NCBI RefSeq assembly: GCF_913060805.1
Contig: NZ_CAJXTC010000038.1
Coordinates: forward strand, 1 to 47,993
Direction: 5' to 3'
Source of the DNA: an uncultured Draconibacterium sp.
Lineage (GTDB): Bacteria; Bacteroidota; Bacteroidia; Bacteroidales; Prolixibacteraceae
DNA: 47,993 nucleotides
Both the position numbers and the translations under genes were made by a program. The notes under the pieces were generated by a model. The model ran no database searches. It was given only the letters and a program-made list of their open reading frames with translations, and was not told the DNA's origin. Every line of letters begins with the position of its first letter. Position 1 is the first letter of the stretch. This document shows, one piece after another, positions 35,619 through 43,028 of the stretch.

Positions 35619-37307
35619 TTATTTCTTTTTAATATCCTTAAATGTCGCTCCTTGCGAGTGAACAGTGTTAACCGCACGACCTGATGGATCGGCATTACCC
35701 TGGAAAGAAGCATCCCACTCAAGAGCAGCAGCAGTACTACATGCAATTGACGCTTCAGACGGCACACAAGCTGCGGCCGCATCCGATGGGAAGTGTTCGC
35801 TGTAAATTTCGCGGTACACATATTCTTCTTTGTTCATAGGTGGGTTCACCGGGAAACGATATTTCGCATTTTCCATCATTTCATCGCTCACCTTATCTTC
35901 TGCAATTTGTTTCAGTGTATCAATCCAGCCGTAGCCAACACCGTCAGAGAATTGCTCTTTCTGGCGCCATGCCACTTCTTCGGGTAGGTAACTGGCAAAT
36001 CCTTCGCGCAAACAGTGTTTCTCCATTTTTCCGTCTTTTGCCATTTTGGCTTCCGGATTAAAACGCATTGCAATGTCAATAAATTCTTTGTCAAGGAAAG
36101 GCACACGACCTTCAACACCCCATGCAGCCAACGATTTATTGGCACGCAGGCAGTCGTACATATTCAGACGGCCAACTTTACGCACGCACTCTTCGTGAAA
36201 TGCCTGAGCATCCGGTGCTTTGTGGAAATAAAGGTAACCACCAAAAATCTCATCGGCACCTTCGCCGGTAAGTACCATTTTAATACCCATCGACTTAATT
36301 ACACGCGAAAGCATGTACATTGGAGTTGATGCACGAACAGTAGTTACATCGTATGTTTCAATATGATAAATTACATCGCGGATGGCATCCAAACCTTCCT
36401 GGATAGTATAATTAATTTCGTGGTGAACCGTTCCGATATGATCGGCAACTTTACGTGCAGCAGCCAAATCGGGAGAACCTTCCAAACCAATTACAAACGA
36501 GTGTAACTGTGGCCACCAGGCGTCTTTTTCACCTTCATCTTCAATTCGTTTCGATGAGAATTTTTTTGCCAGAGCCGAGGTGATCGATGAGTCTAAACCA
36601 CCCGACAACAACACTCCGTATGGTACATCCGACATTAACTGACGCTGAACAGCATCTTCTAACGCTTGCGACAATTCTTCAACACTTGCCGGATTATCTT
36701 TTACTGCATCAAATTCCTGCCAATCGCGAACATACCATTTTTTAATTTCGCCTTCTTTACTGTACAAGTAATGTCCCGGAGGAAATTCCTCGATCTTGGT
36801 ACAAAATCCTTCCAACGATTTTAATTCAGATGCTACATAGTAAGTACCCCATTTGTCCCATCCCTGGTACAATGGAATAATACCAATATGGTCGCGACCG
36901 ATTAAATAGGCATCATTTTCTTCGTCGTACAAAGCAAAAGCAAAAATACCGTTCATCTCATCCAGGAACTTTTCCTTTTTGTCGTTGTACAAGGCTAAAA
37001 TTACCTCACAGTCCGATTTGGTTAAAAAATCGTATTTCCCTTCGTAACGCTTACGAATTTCGCGATGATTATAAATTTCGCCATTAACTCCCAGAATAAG
37101 TTTTCCATCTTTACTATATAAAGGCTGTCCACCCGACTCCGGGTCAACAATTGAAAGACGCTCGTGAGCGATTACTGCTTTTTCGCCACAATAAATTCCA
37201 GACCAGTCTGGTCCGCGGTGACGAACTTTCTTACTCATCATCAGCACCTGAGGGCGCAGATCCTCGGCTTTAACTTTTAAATCAAATGCTCCAACAATTC
37301 CACACAT
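35619..37307 (-). CDS. asnB: Asparagine synthase B, glutamine-hydrolysing
   Basis: Makes asparagine from aspartate, ATP and glutamine. The 562-residue protein starts MCGIVGAF, with Cys2 as the glutaminase nucleophile after Met removal. It then has HRGPDWSG, GVNGEIYNH and, in the synthetase half, the ATP pyrophosphatase loop LLSGGLDSSI near 230-240 and LTGEGADEIFGGY. The length is typical of the E. coli AsnB class. The C-terminal end is unusually Ala/Ser-rich but follows known AsnB tails. A well-placed promoter lies 37 bases upstream. The last gene of the NifX-like cluster ends about 460 bases upstream in the same direction. Confidence 0.97.
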   Translation of the reverse strand: MCGIVGAFDLKVKAEDLRPQVLMMSKKVRHRGPDWSGIYCGEKAVIAHERLSIVDPESGGQPLYSKDGKLILGVNGEIYNHREIRKRYEGKYDFLTKSDCEVILALYNDKKEKFLDEMNGIFAFALYDEENDAYLIGRDHIGIIPLYQGWDKWGTYYVASELKSLEGFCTKIEEFPPGHYLYSKEGEIKKWYVRDWQEFDAVKDNPASVEELSQALEDAVQRQLMSDVPYGVLLSGGLDSSITSALAKKFSSKRIEDEGEKDAWWPQLHSFVIGLEGSPDLAAARKVADHIGTVHHEINYTIQEGLDAIRDVIYHIETYDVTTVRASTPMYMLSRVIKSMGIKMVLTGEGADEIFGGYLYFHKAPDAQAFHEECVRKVGRLNMYDCLRANKSLAAWGVEGRVPFLDKEFIDIAMRFNPEAKMAKDGKMEKHCLREGFASYLPEEVAWRQKEQFSDGVGYGWIDTLKQIAEDKVSDEMMENAKYRFPVNPPMNKEEYVYREIYSEHFPSDAAAACVPSEASIACSTAAALEWDASFQGNADPSGRAVNTVHSQGATFKDIKKK

Positions 37308-37343
37308 ATTCGTAAATTTTCTTAGCTGTCAAATATTTTGTGT

Positions 37344-37374
37344 CAAAAATAATCACTTTGTCAATACGGCAAAA
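37344..37374 (-). promoter_or_regulatory. asnB promoter
   Basis: On the minus strand a -7 box TATTTTTG (complement of 37344-37351) fits TAnnTTTG exactly. TTTTG (complement of 37370-37374) lies 18 bases upstream as the -33 box. The predicted start is about 30 bases before the asnB ATG. Confidence 0.55.
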
Positions 37375-37769
37375 TAATTATTGACAAATTTCTATCTAAA
37401 TTAACAATTATCTATCTTTTTAGGACTTTAATAGCAATTAACGAAACATTTTAATAATCAAAGATTATACAATTACCCCCTTTCGGATAAGGTAATATTG
37501 CCACGTTTTATTTCTTTTTTCATTAACCCCCTATAAAATGACAGTATAGCGATCAAAAAAAGGGTATATTTTTATAACACACCCTAACAGAGATCACAAA
37601 TAAAAAGTTTTAATTAACACCCCTGTATTAATCAATCTGTTAACAAATAGGCAACATTTTTGACAATTCAGTTGCCGGCAAGCAGCTATATTTTCGAATA
37701 TGTAAGAAAATTACGTCGTTTTGGCCCTATGTATTAGTAACCAACAGTGTAGAAATATTTGATTTTTAG
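37375..37769. other. AT-rich non-coding stretch
   Basis: No gene is seen. The stretch is very AT-rich with scattered C-runs on the plus strand (TTAACCCCCTATAAAATG, ATTACCCCCTTTCGG, TTAACACCCCTG). I see no clear hairpin terminator for the gene ending at 37770. It probably holds upstream control sequence of asnB. Confidence 0.4.
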
Positions 37770-38069
37770 CTATAAAAAGCGAATTTGTATGTTTTCTCCA
37801 ACCTGCTCGAAATTGTAAGCTCCCTCGCGCTGAAGCTCGCATTTACGTTTTTCGGTCTCGTTTTTAAGGTTGGCAAAAATATTTGTAGCATCCTTTGCTG
37901 TACAGTCTTCGTGAAAGTAACAATGCAGTTTATCGGTGCTTTCTTCGTTAAACTGTATTATAAATGCACCATGCTCCGGAAAAACAAGGTCTTCGTAAGC
38001 ATAGCTAATATCTAATCCGGTTGCATCGTTTACAATTTGCCTAACGGCTTCCAGGTCTCTGTAATTCAT
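37770..38069 (-). CDS. Hypothetical protein, 99 aa, in NifX-like cluster
   Basis: A 99-residue soluble protein with no signal peptide. It begins MNYRDLEAVRQIVNDATGLD and has a central HGAFIIQFNEESTDKLHCYFHEDC segment with two Cys and three His that could bind metal or redox partners; that is only a possibility. I recognise no family. It lies 55 bases after the 73-aa gene in the same orientation and is probably the last gene of that three-gene unit. Confidence 0.7.
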   Translation of the reverse strand: MNYRDLEAVRQIVNDATGLDISYAYEDLVFPEHGAFIIQFNEESTDKLHCYFHEDCTAKDATNIFANLKNETEKRKCELQREGAYNFEQVGENIQIRFL

Positions 38070-38124
38070 AGTATAAAATTTTGTCCGAAGTCCAGCTGTT
38101 CCGTTCTTCGGTATCGTTTAATAA

Positions 38125-38346
38125 TTATAAGGATAAAAACCACATGCGTATCTGCTGATACACTTCGGCCTGCTCGTAGGTCTGGCATTTTACCAGCTGC
38201 ATATTTATCGCGTCGTCAAACTCTACTTCGGTAAAGTCTTTTTCTTCCATCAAACTTTCTCTCGATGGGGCCCGGTAACATGCTTTCCTGAAATCGCTTT
38301 CGGAAGTTGCCCGTTTTACAAATTTTATTGCTTTATCGATTGCCAT
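38125..38346 (-). CDS. Small protein, 73 aa, possibly Nif11-like
   Basis: A 73-residue protein with a pattern loosely like the Nif11 domain: an N-terminal helix AIDKAIKFVKRATSESDFRK, a Cys-Tyr turn, then SLMEEKDFTEVEFDDAIN. Nif11 domains occur next to nitrogen-fixation genes and also as leader parts of peptide natural products. No Gly-Gly leader cleavage site or modification enzyme is seen here. It starts 6 bases after the NifX-like gene, so the two are co-transcribed. The family call is tentative. Confidence 0.65.
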   Translation of the reverse strand: MAIDKAIKFVKRATSESDFRKACYRAPSRESLMEEKDFTEVEFDDAINMQLVKCQTYEQAEVYQQIRMWFLSL

Positions 38347-38352
38347 AAGCCA

Positions 38353-38751
38353 CTAGTTTTTGCATGATGTTGAACTACACGAATGACAGCCACTCTCGCA
38401 TCCCCACAATTCGCGTGCTGCCTGCGAGGTAAACGACTCCAGTTGGTTTTGGGTAAAAAAGCTGATGTTTTCCTGCACGTTTCGGCCGCGTGCTTTTAAT
38501 ACTGAAAAACCGTTGCGGGTAAAAATTTGCAAAACCATGGGCGGAATATAACCGCTGATGATGGTATTTATTTGCAAACGTTTTAACTCGTGGGTAAGAT
38601 TCCCCGGGTTGGCACTGATTTCTGAAGTCTCCTTCCACTCAAACACTTTCGACTCCGAATCGTAAATACACACCAATTTAGCATTATGAAAACCCCGTGC
38701 GATTTTCTCACTTCCTGTCTCTTTTCCGGCAACTGGTAATAGCACTCTCAT
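38353..38751 (-). CDS. NifX/NifB-C-like (dinitrogenase iron-molybdenum cofactor domain) protein
   Basis: From the ATG at 38751 (preceded by AGGA) it is 132 residues; an in-frame ATG at 38778 is the alternative. The N-terminus MRVLLPVAG followed by KIARGFHNAKLVCIYD matches the NifX/NafY/NifB C-terminal fold, which binds iron-sulfur or FeMo cofactor precursors. The central LQINTIISGYIPPMVLQIF also fits. The C-terminus adds a Cys/His-rich tail (CESGCHSCSSTSC) that could hold a metal or cluster. No nitrogenase gene is in the window, and many such proteins work outside nitrogen fixation. It heads a three-gene unit with the 73- and 99-residue proteins. Confidence 0.82.
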   Translation of the reverse strand: MRVLLPVAGKETGSEKIARGFHNAKLVCIYDSESKVFEWKETSEISANPGNLTHELKRLQINTIISGYIPPMVLQIFTRNGFSVLKARGRNVQENISFFTQNQLESFTSQAARELWGCESGCHSCSSTSCKN

Positions 38752-38876
38752 ATCCTGCACATTTAAATTGTTTGGCATGAACAGGGCAAATGAAATACCA
38801 AAAAAATCAGATTACTGGAAACCAGCCATTTGAGAAAACCGAAACACCGCTCAACATTTCTTTTTTGTAAGAAAAA

Positions 38877-38910
38877 TGTAGCAATCCTACAAAAATGTAG
38901 TGTTTTCTAC
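38877..38910. promoter_or_regulatory. Iterated TGTAG/CTACA inverted repeats
   Basis: Four half-sites alternate: TGTAG (38877-38881), CTACA (38887-38891), TGTAG (38896-38900), CTAC (38907-38910), spaced 5, 4 and 6 bases. On the minus strand two of the possible hairpins are followed by ATTTTT. They may therefore form the terminator of the esterase gene, or an operator upstream of the NifX-like unit. Confidence 0.45.
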
Positions 38911-40199
38911 TTCAGAAAATCATTGATGAAACGCATTTTGGGTTGGTAGACATTTTTTTCCCAGTCGCTTTGAAACTGTTGCTGATCAAGATGATGCCCA
39001 CGATATGGATCGGCATGGATAATTTTCCTTCCTTCGGCCTGGTTAATGGCCGCATAAATAGCATACGACGGACAAGTAAAATCTATCAAACCGATTTCGG
39101 TTACGATTGTTGCTTTACTCCCTTTTAACAAATGCGCCGTATCGAAATAAGGAACGGTTTCCAAAACTTTTTGTTGGTCGGCATCAAACGAAACTGGATT
39201 TGGCCAGCCGCCAATTGCATTATCGAAACGACTTACCATATCCGACATGGCAGGAACAGTAGCCACCACGGCACTTACCCGATGATCGAGACCGGCAGCT
39301 GCCAAAGCTTGTCCTCCGCCCTGGCTTTCTCCGTATACTAAAATACGTTTTCCGTCCCACTCAGGCTGACTGGTTAAAAAGTCGAGCGTGCGCATCAACC
39401 GAAGATACATACCTTTAAAATAGTACTCATCACGGCTTTCAACGCCTTGCGCCCAATATCCTTTTAGTTCTCCTTCTTCCAGTGCATCGTAATATTCCTG
39501 CGGCTGACCGTTAAGCATTCCGTGCGCATTCAAATCGAAAGCCAAAGCGCCCTTCCCCATTTTTGCGTATTTCAAGGCCTCATCAGCACGCGACAAACAC
39601 CACGATCCTTTTACACCTGCTGCGTGCACATACAACACGATAGGTAACGATTTCGCCTCCGCATTTTCTGGTTTGGCAAAATACCCGCGAGCCGGTTTTG
39701 GTCCGGTACAATTTAACTCCACATCCCAACATACAAATCCATCTTCGGCGGCGGCAGCTTCCTTTTTAACCTCTATCGGTAAAGCCCGCAGTTCACTCTT
39801 TTGGTTAGCCCAAAATTGATCAAAATCTTCGGGGCGTGTAGTTCCGGGATTGAATTTCTCCGGCTCAATAATAGCACCTAACTCTGCATAGGTATCACCT
39901 GCTTCAACTTTTACAATTACCGTTGCTGGCTCTGTAAACATTTCGCTAAACACAATAAGTTCGCCTCCGGGATTCTTACGAGTGGTCTCTACAATTTCGT
40001 TGCTGTAGTTTTTTCTCACTTTCACGGAAATCGAATCCGACTTTACACCTTCCAGGTTGGCCGTAAAAATTACCTGTTCACCCGTTTTATAAATTCCACT
40101 TTTATAACTTTGTGTAAGCTGAATTTGCTGCGCGCCGCAAGTTGCTGCAACGAAAACAGACAAGATCGTTAATGCTAGAAATCGTTGAAAATTAGTCAT
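38907..40199 (-). CDS. Exported acetylxylan esterase-like hydrolase (AXE1/CE7 type)
   Basis: Removes acetyl groups from xylan-like or other acetylated sugars. The 430-residue protein has a signal peptide (MTNFQRFLALTILSVFVAATCGA), an N-terminal beta domain (about 25-115), then an alpha/beta-hydrolase. Ser292 in YGESQGGGQA is the nucleophile, Asp in IGLIDFTCPSYAIYAAIN and His in YRGHHLD are the likely partners, and TRPEDFDQFW is the usual CE7 entry motif. It is periplasmic or cell-surface. No other xylan gene adjoins it. It is divergent from the SDR gene. Confidence 0.9.
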   Translation of the reverse strand: MTNFQRFLALTILSVFVAATCGAQQIQLTQSYKSGIYKTGEQVIFTANLEGVKSDSISVKVRKNYSNEIVETTRKNPGGELIVFSEMFTEPATVIVKVEAGDTYAELGAIIEPEKFNPGTTRPEDFDQFWANQKSELRALPIEVKKEAAAAEDGFVCWDVELNCTGPKPARGYFAKPENAEAKSLPIVLYVHAAGVKGSWCLSRADEALKYAKMGKGALAFDLNAHGMLNGQPQEYYDALEEGELKGYWAQGVESRDEYYFKGMYLRLMRTLDFLTSQPEWDGKRILVYGESQGGGQALAAAGLDHRVSAVVATVPAMSDMVSRFDNAIGGWPNPVSFDADQQKVLETVPYFDTAHLLKGSKATIVTEIGLIDFTCPSYAIYAAINQAEGRKIIHADPYRGHHLDQQQFQSDWEKNVYQPKMRFINDFLK

Positions 40200-40305
40200 C
40201 GATAATGGTTTAAATTGAAATACCCTGTAAATGTAATCTCATTTTGTAAAAAGAACAAAATGAAACAATTGAAATTTGATTAACTTTATTGTAGAAGAAC
40301 AAGCT

Positions 40306-41052
40306 ATGAAAAAACATGTAATTGTAACCGGAGGCGCCCAGGGAATTGGCAAACACCTGGTTCTTGAATTGCTGAACAACAATTATGCAGTATCGGTTTT
40401 TGAAGTTGATGAAGAAGCCATCACTGAATTTCATGAGGAATTTACGGATGAAATAGTGCAGGTTTATCATGTTGATGTGTCTGATGAAAAATCGGTTGAG
40501 GCAGCAGTAAACGAATCGATGAAACATCATGGAAATATATATGCACTGGTAAATAATGCCGCAATTAGTATCAACAAACCACTGGAAGAACTTTCGTTTG
40601 AGGAGTGGAACAAAGTAATTGGCACCAATCTTTCCGGCGCTTTTTTGTGCTCGAAATATGTATCGCCGTTTATGAAACCATATGGCGGAAGGATCATTAA
40701 CATGGCGTCCACCCGCGCGTTACAATCGGAGCCGGATACCGAGGCTTACTCAGCCAGTAAAGGCGGGATTCTTGCACTTACTCATGCGCTGGCTGCAAGT
40801 CTTGGTCCGCAAATAAAAGTGAACGCCATTAGCCCCGGTTGGATCGATGTGTCGGCAGCAAAAAAGCGCTCCATCGCTCAACAGGAAAAACTAACAATAG
40901 AAGACCACGCGCAACACCCGGCAGGGCGCGTTGGAAAAGCAGAGGATATTGCCGGCATGGTTCTTTTCCTGCTAAAAAAGGAAAATGATTTTATTACCGG
41001 TCAGAATTTTGTAATCGACGGCGGCATGACTACGAAAATGATTTATGTGTAA
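40306..41052 (+). CDS. Short-chain dehydrogenase/reductase
   Basis: An NAD(P)-dependent oxidoreductase of 248 residues from the ATG at 40306; an in-frame non-ATG start at 40276 is less likely. Classical SDR motifs are TGGAQGIG (8-15), NNAA (83-86), and the catalytic Ser135, Tyr148 and Lys152 (YSASK), with the FVIDGGMT end near the C-terminus. No acidic residue pattern settles the cofactor with certainty. The substrate is unknown; the family includes 3-oxoacyl-ACP and sugar dehydrogenases. It is transcribed alone and converges with a small exported protein gene 2 bases away. Confidence 0.93.
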   Translation: MKKHVIVTGGAQGIGKHLVLELLNNNYAVSVFEVDEEAITEFHEEFTDEIVQVYHVDVSDEKSVEAAVNESMKHHGNIYALVNNAAISINKPLEELSFEEWNKVIGTNLSGAFLCSKYVSPFMKPYGGRIINMASTRALQSEPDTEAYSASKGGILALTHALAASLGPQIKVNAISPGWIDVSAAKKRSIAQQEKLTIEDHAQHPAGRVGKAEDIAGMVLFLLKKENDFITGQNFVIDGGMTTKMIYV

Positions 41053-41054
41053 TA

Positions 41055-41564
41055 TTATTGAGCGGTTAGCGTAACCTCGTATAAACCATCGGTATCCTTG
41101 TACGAGAAATTGGCTTTCATATGATTAGCAACTGCTTTCATGAGTCCGTCGGAACAAGCCAGAAACTCGTTGTATGTGATTCCATAAGCCGGCCCCTGTT
41201 TAAAAAGCATATTCATATTACTCATCGTAAACCGGATCATCTTTGCATTTTGCTCCTTAATTTCCATTTCGCTGTATGGATTTACTCCTTGCAGAATAAA
41301 CATGATCTGGTTCACGAAAAATGGGAAACCTGCTTCCGGATCCCAAAATACCTGAAACTGTTCGCCAATATATTTGCCATACGCTTCCGGCGAAACTCCT
41401 TTTTCCTTTGCCATGCTTAATCCTGCGGCAAAATAGGCGTAGACATGATTATAAAGCACTTCCTTTTCCTGTTCCGGAGTAAGTTGAGGGACTGTAAATG
41501 ATTCCTGTGCATAAAGAGTGGAGGCGGACAATAACGCCGCAAAAACGATAGTTAGAATTTTCAT
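41055..41564 (-). CDS. Exported hypothetical protein, 169 aa
   Basis: A 169-residue protein with a signal peptide (MKILTIVFAALLSASTLYA, then QESF). The mature part is mostly helical and rich in Met and aromatic residues (FTMSNMNMLF, YAYFAAGLSMA). I recognise no family. It is probably periplasmic. It ends 2 bases from the stop of the SDR gene, so the two transcripts converge. Upstream, 139 bases separate it from the next exported lipoprotein gene in the same direction. Confidence 0.72.
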   Translation of the reverse strand: MKILTIVFAALLSASTLYAQESFTVPQLTPEQEKEVLYNHVYAYFAAGLSMAKEKGVSPEAYGKYIGEQFQVFWDPEAGFPFFVNQIMFILQGVNPYSEMEIKEQNAKMIRFTMSNMNMLFKQGPAYGITYNEFLACSDGLMKAVANHMKANFSYKDTDGLYEVTLTAQ

Positions 41565-41703
41565 AAGTCTGGTTTTAGTTTGAAATTGGAATTAAGAAAC
41601 CCGCCCTGCGCGCTACAGGACGAGTCTCATGTTGCGATTTTTAATAAACATGGAGGAATACGTAATTCATGAGTAAAAGTTATACTGTTGAATTATTTTA
41701 CGC

Positions 41704-42381
41704 CTATTTTTTGTGTTTACCCAGTCCCGGGAACAAGGGACTTTTATAAGTTTCAAGCAAGTAAGGAGGAATATTTCCAGCATTCTGAACCTGAATTAAA
41801 ACACGGTCGGGCCACAGGTAGTAGTAACCAACTTCTTCTCCTTCTCCGGTATACCAAATACCAAAACCATTAACCGGATCTATCATTTCTAGAATATACG
41901 AGGATTTTGCTGCCACAAATTTTTGGTATTGCGACCACTTGTTTTTGCCTTCACCCTGGCTGTAATGGAAAGTAATCCACGCTTCTGAATCAAGGATTGG
42001 ATACTGATAAACTCCTTCGGTGGAAATACAGGCCTCATTCCAGTGCATCACCAGTTTCATATCGCCATACCCCCAAAAAGGATAATCAAGTACCTCGGGG
42101 TGTGCTTCCTGATAGGCAATTACATCTCCTTCAAATGGTGGCTCTTTTTTATACCAATCAGCATCGGGATAAAGCTCATCGCCAAACCAGGCATTCATCA
42201 GATAACCATTAAAATGGTGAGCATTCCAGTTATATCCCCACTGATCGAATCCGGTTAGTTTGTCATTTCCTGAATTACCACTTTTTAGCTCAGTGTTGTC
42301 GGTTGGATCTTCAACAAAGTCCTTTTCGCAGCCGGCAAAAACCAGTGCAATTGCAATTACTATTAAGATTGATTTTTTCAT
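41704..42381 (-). CDS. Lipoprotein, unknown function, 225 aa
   Basis: A 225-residue lipoprotein: MKKSILIVIAIALVFAGC, lipidated Cys18, then EKDFVEDPTD, an acidic export-type start. The mature part is unusually rich in Trp and Tyr, including WGYNWNAHHFNGYL, WFGDELYPDADWYKK and VGYYYLWPDRVLI. Such composition suggests carbohydrate or other ligand binding, but I recognise no family. The 53-base gap to the next upstream exported protein gene suggests one transcript. Confidence 0.75.
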   Translation of the reverse strand: MKKSILIVIAIALVFAGCEKDFVEDPTDNTELKSGNSGNDKLTGFDQWGYNWNAHHFNGYLMNAWFGDELYPDADWYKKEPPFEGDVIAYQEAHPEVLDYPFWGYGDMKLVMHWNEACISTEGVYQYPILDSEAWITFHYSQGEGKNKWSQYQKFVAAKSSYILEMIDPVNGFGIWYTGEGEEVGYYYLWPDRVLIQVQNAGNIPPYLLETYKSPLFPGLGKHKK

Positions 42382-42434
42382 ACTTCGATTTTTGAGAATT
42401 CTGTTATAATCATCATCAATTAATTAGGGTCGAT

Positions 42435-42872
42435 TTAATAGCACTCAAACCACCCTCTTTCAAACCATACGACCAATCTCTCATTTGCATCCTCTGTTCC
42501 GTGTATCGTATGATGATATTCTCCGACTACCATGCCTGTTGATTCACTTACAATGCTCATTGTTAACGTCTGGGTTCCATTATGAGAGATTCCCATTCCC
42601 CAACGGGATAAGTTGCAGTTAAAAACCTGACTTAAATAGTAGGTATCATCAGCGCCATAGAATACGCCCTTGTATTTTTCCTGGATTTTCCCATTACCAA
42701 AATCCGTCCAACTGTAATCTATAACACCATCAACTAAACCAATGCAATCTAGATTAAAATCTGTAACAGGAACTGTCACTTTATAAACATCCTTTTTATT
42801 TTGAGAGTAAGTACTGCCAACCATTAAACAGCAAACAGTAAGGAGCGCAATAAAAAATTTCATAGTTTTCAT
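42435..42872 (-). CDS. Exported hypothetical protein, 145 aa
   Basis: A 145-residue protein with signal peptide MKTMKFFIALLTVCCLMVGSTYS, then QNKKD. The mature domain is beta-rich with four Cys (DLDCIG-like NLDCIG, FNCNLSRW and a C-terminal WFECY) that may form disulfides. The family is unknown. It is the first of two, possibly three, small exported protein genes on this strand, directly downstream of the AraC-type regulator gene (156-base gap). Confidence 0.7.
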   Translation of the reverse strand: MKTMKFFIALLTVCCLMVGSTYSQNKKDVYKVTVPVTDFNLDCIGLVDGVIDYSWTDFGNGKIQEKYKGVFYGADDTYYLSQVFNCNLSRWGMGISHNGTQTLTMSIVSESTGMVVGEYHHTIHGTEDANERLVVWFERGWFECY

Positions 42873-43028
42873 AACAATTAGTTTTAAAGTTTATGCTACA
42901 AAGTTCCCATGAAAAGGCTTTTACAACTTATCAGCGATGAAGCATAAACTTTAAAAATTGGCGCACCTCTTATAATTTTGCAGCATCCGCATACAATCAA
43001 TCTATGAAATAAGAATTTGAGTTATGAG

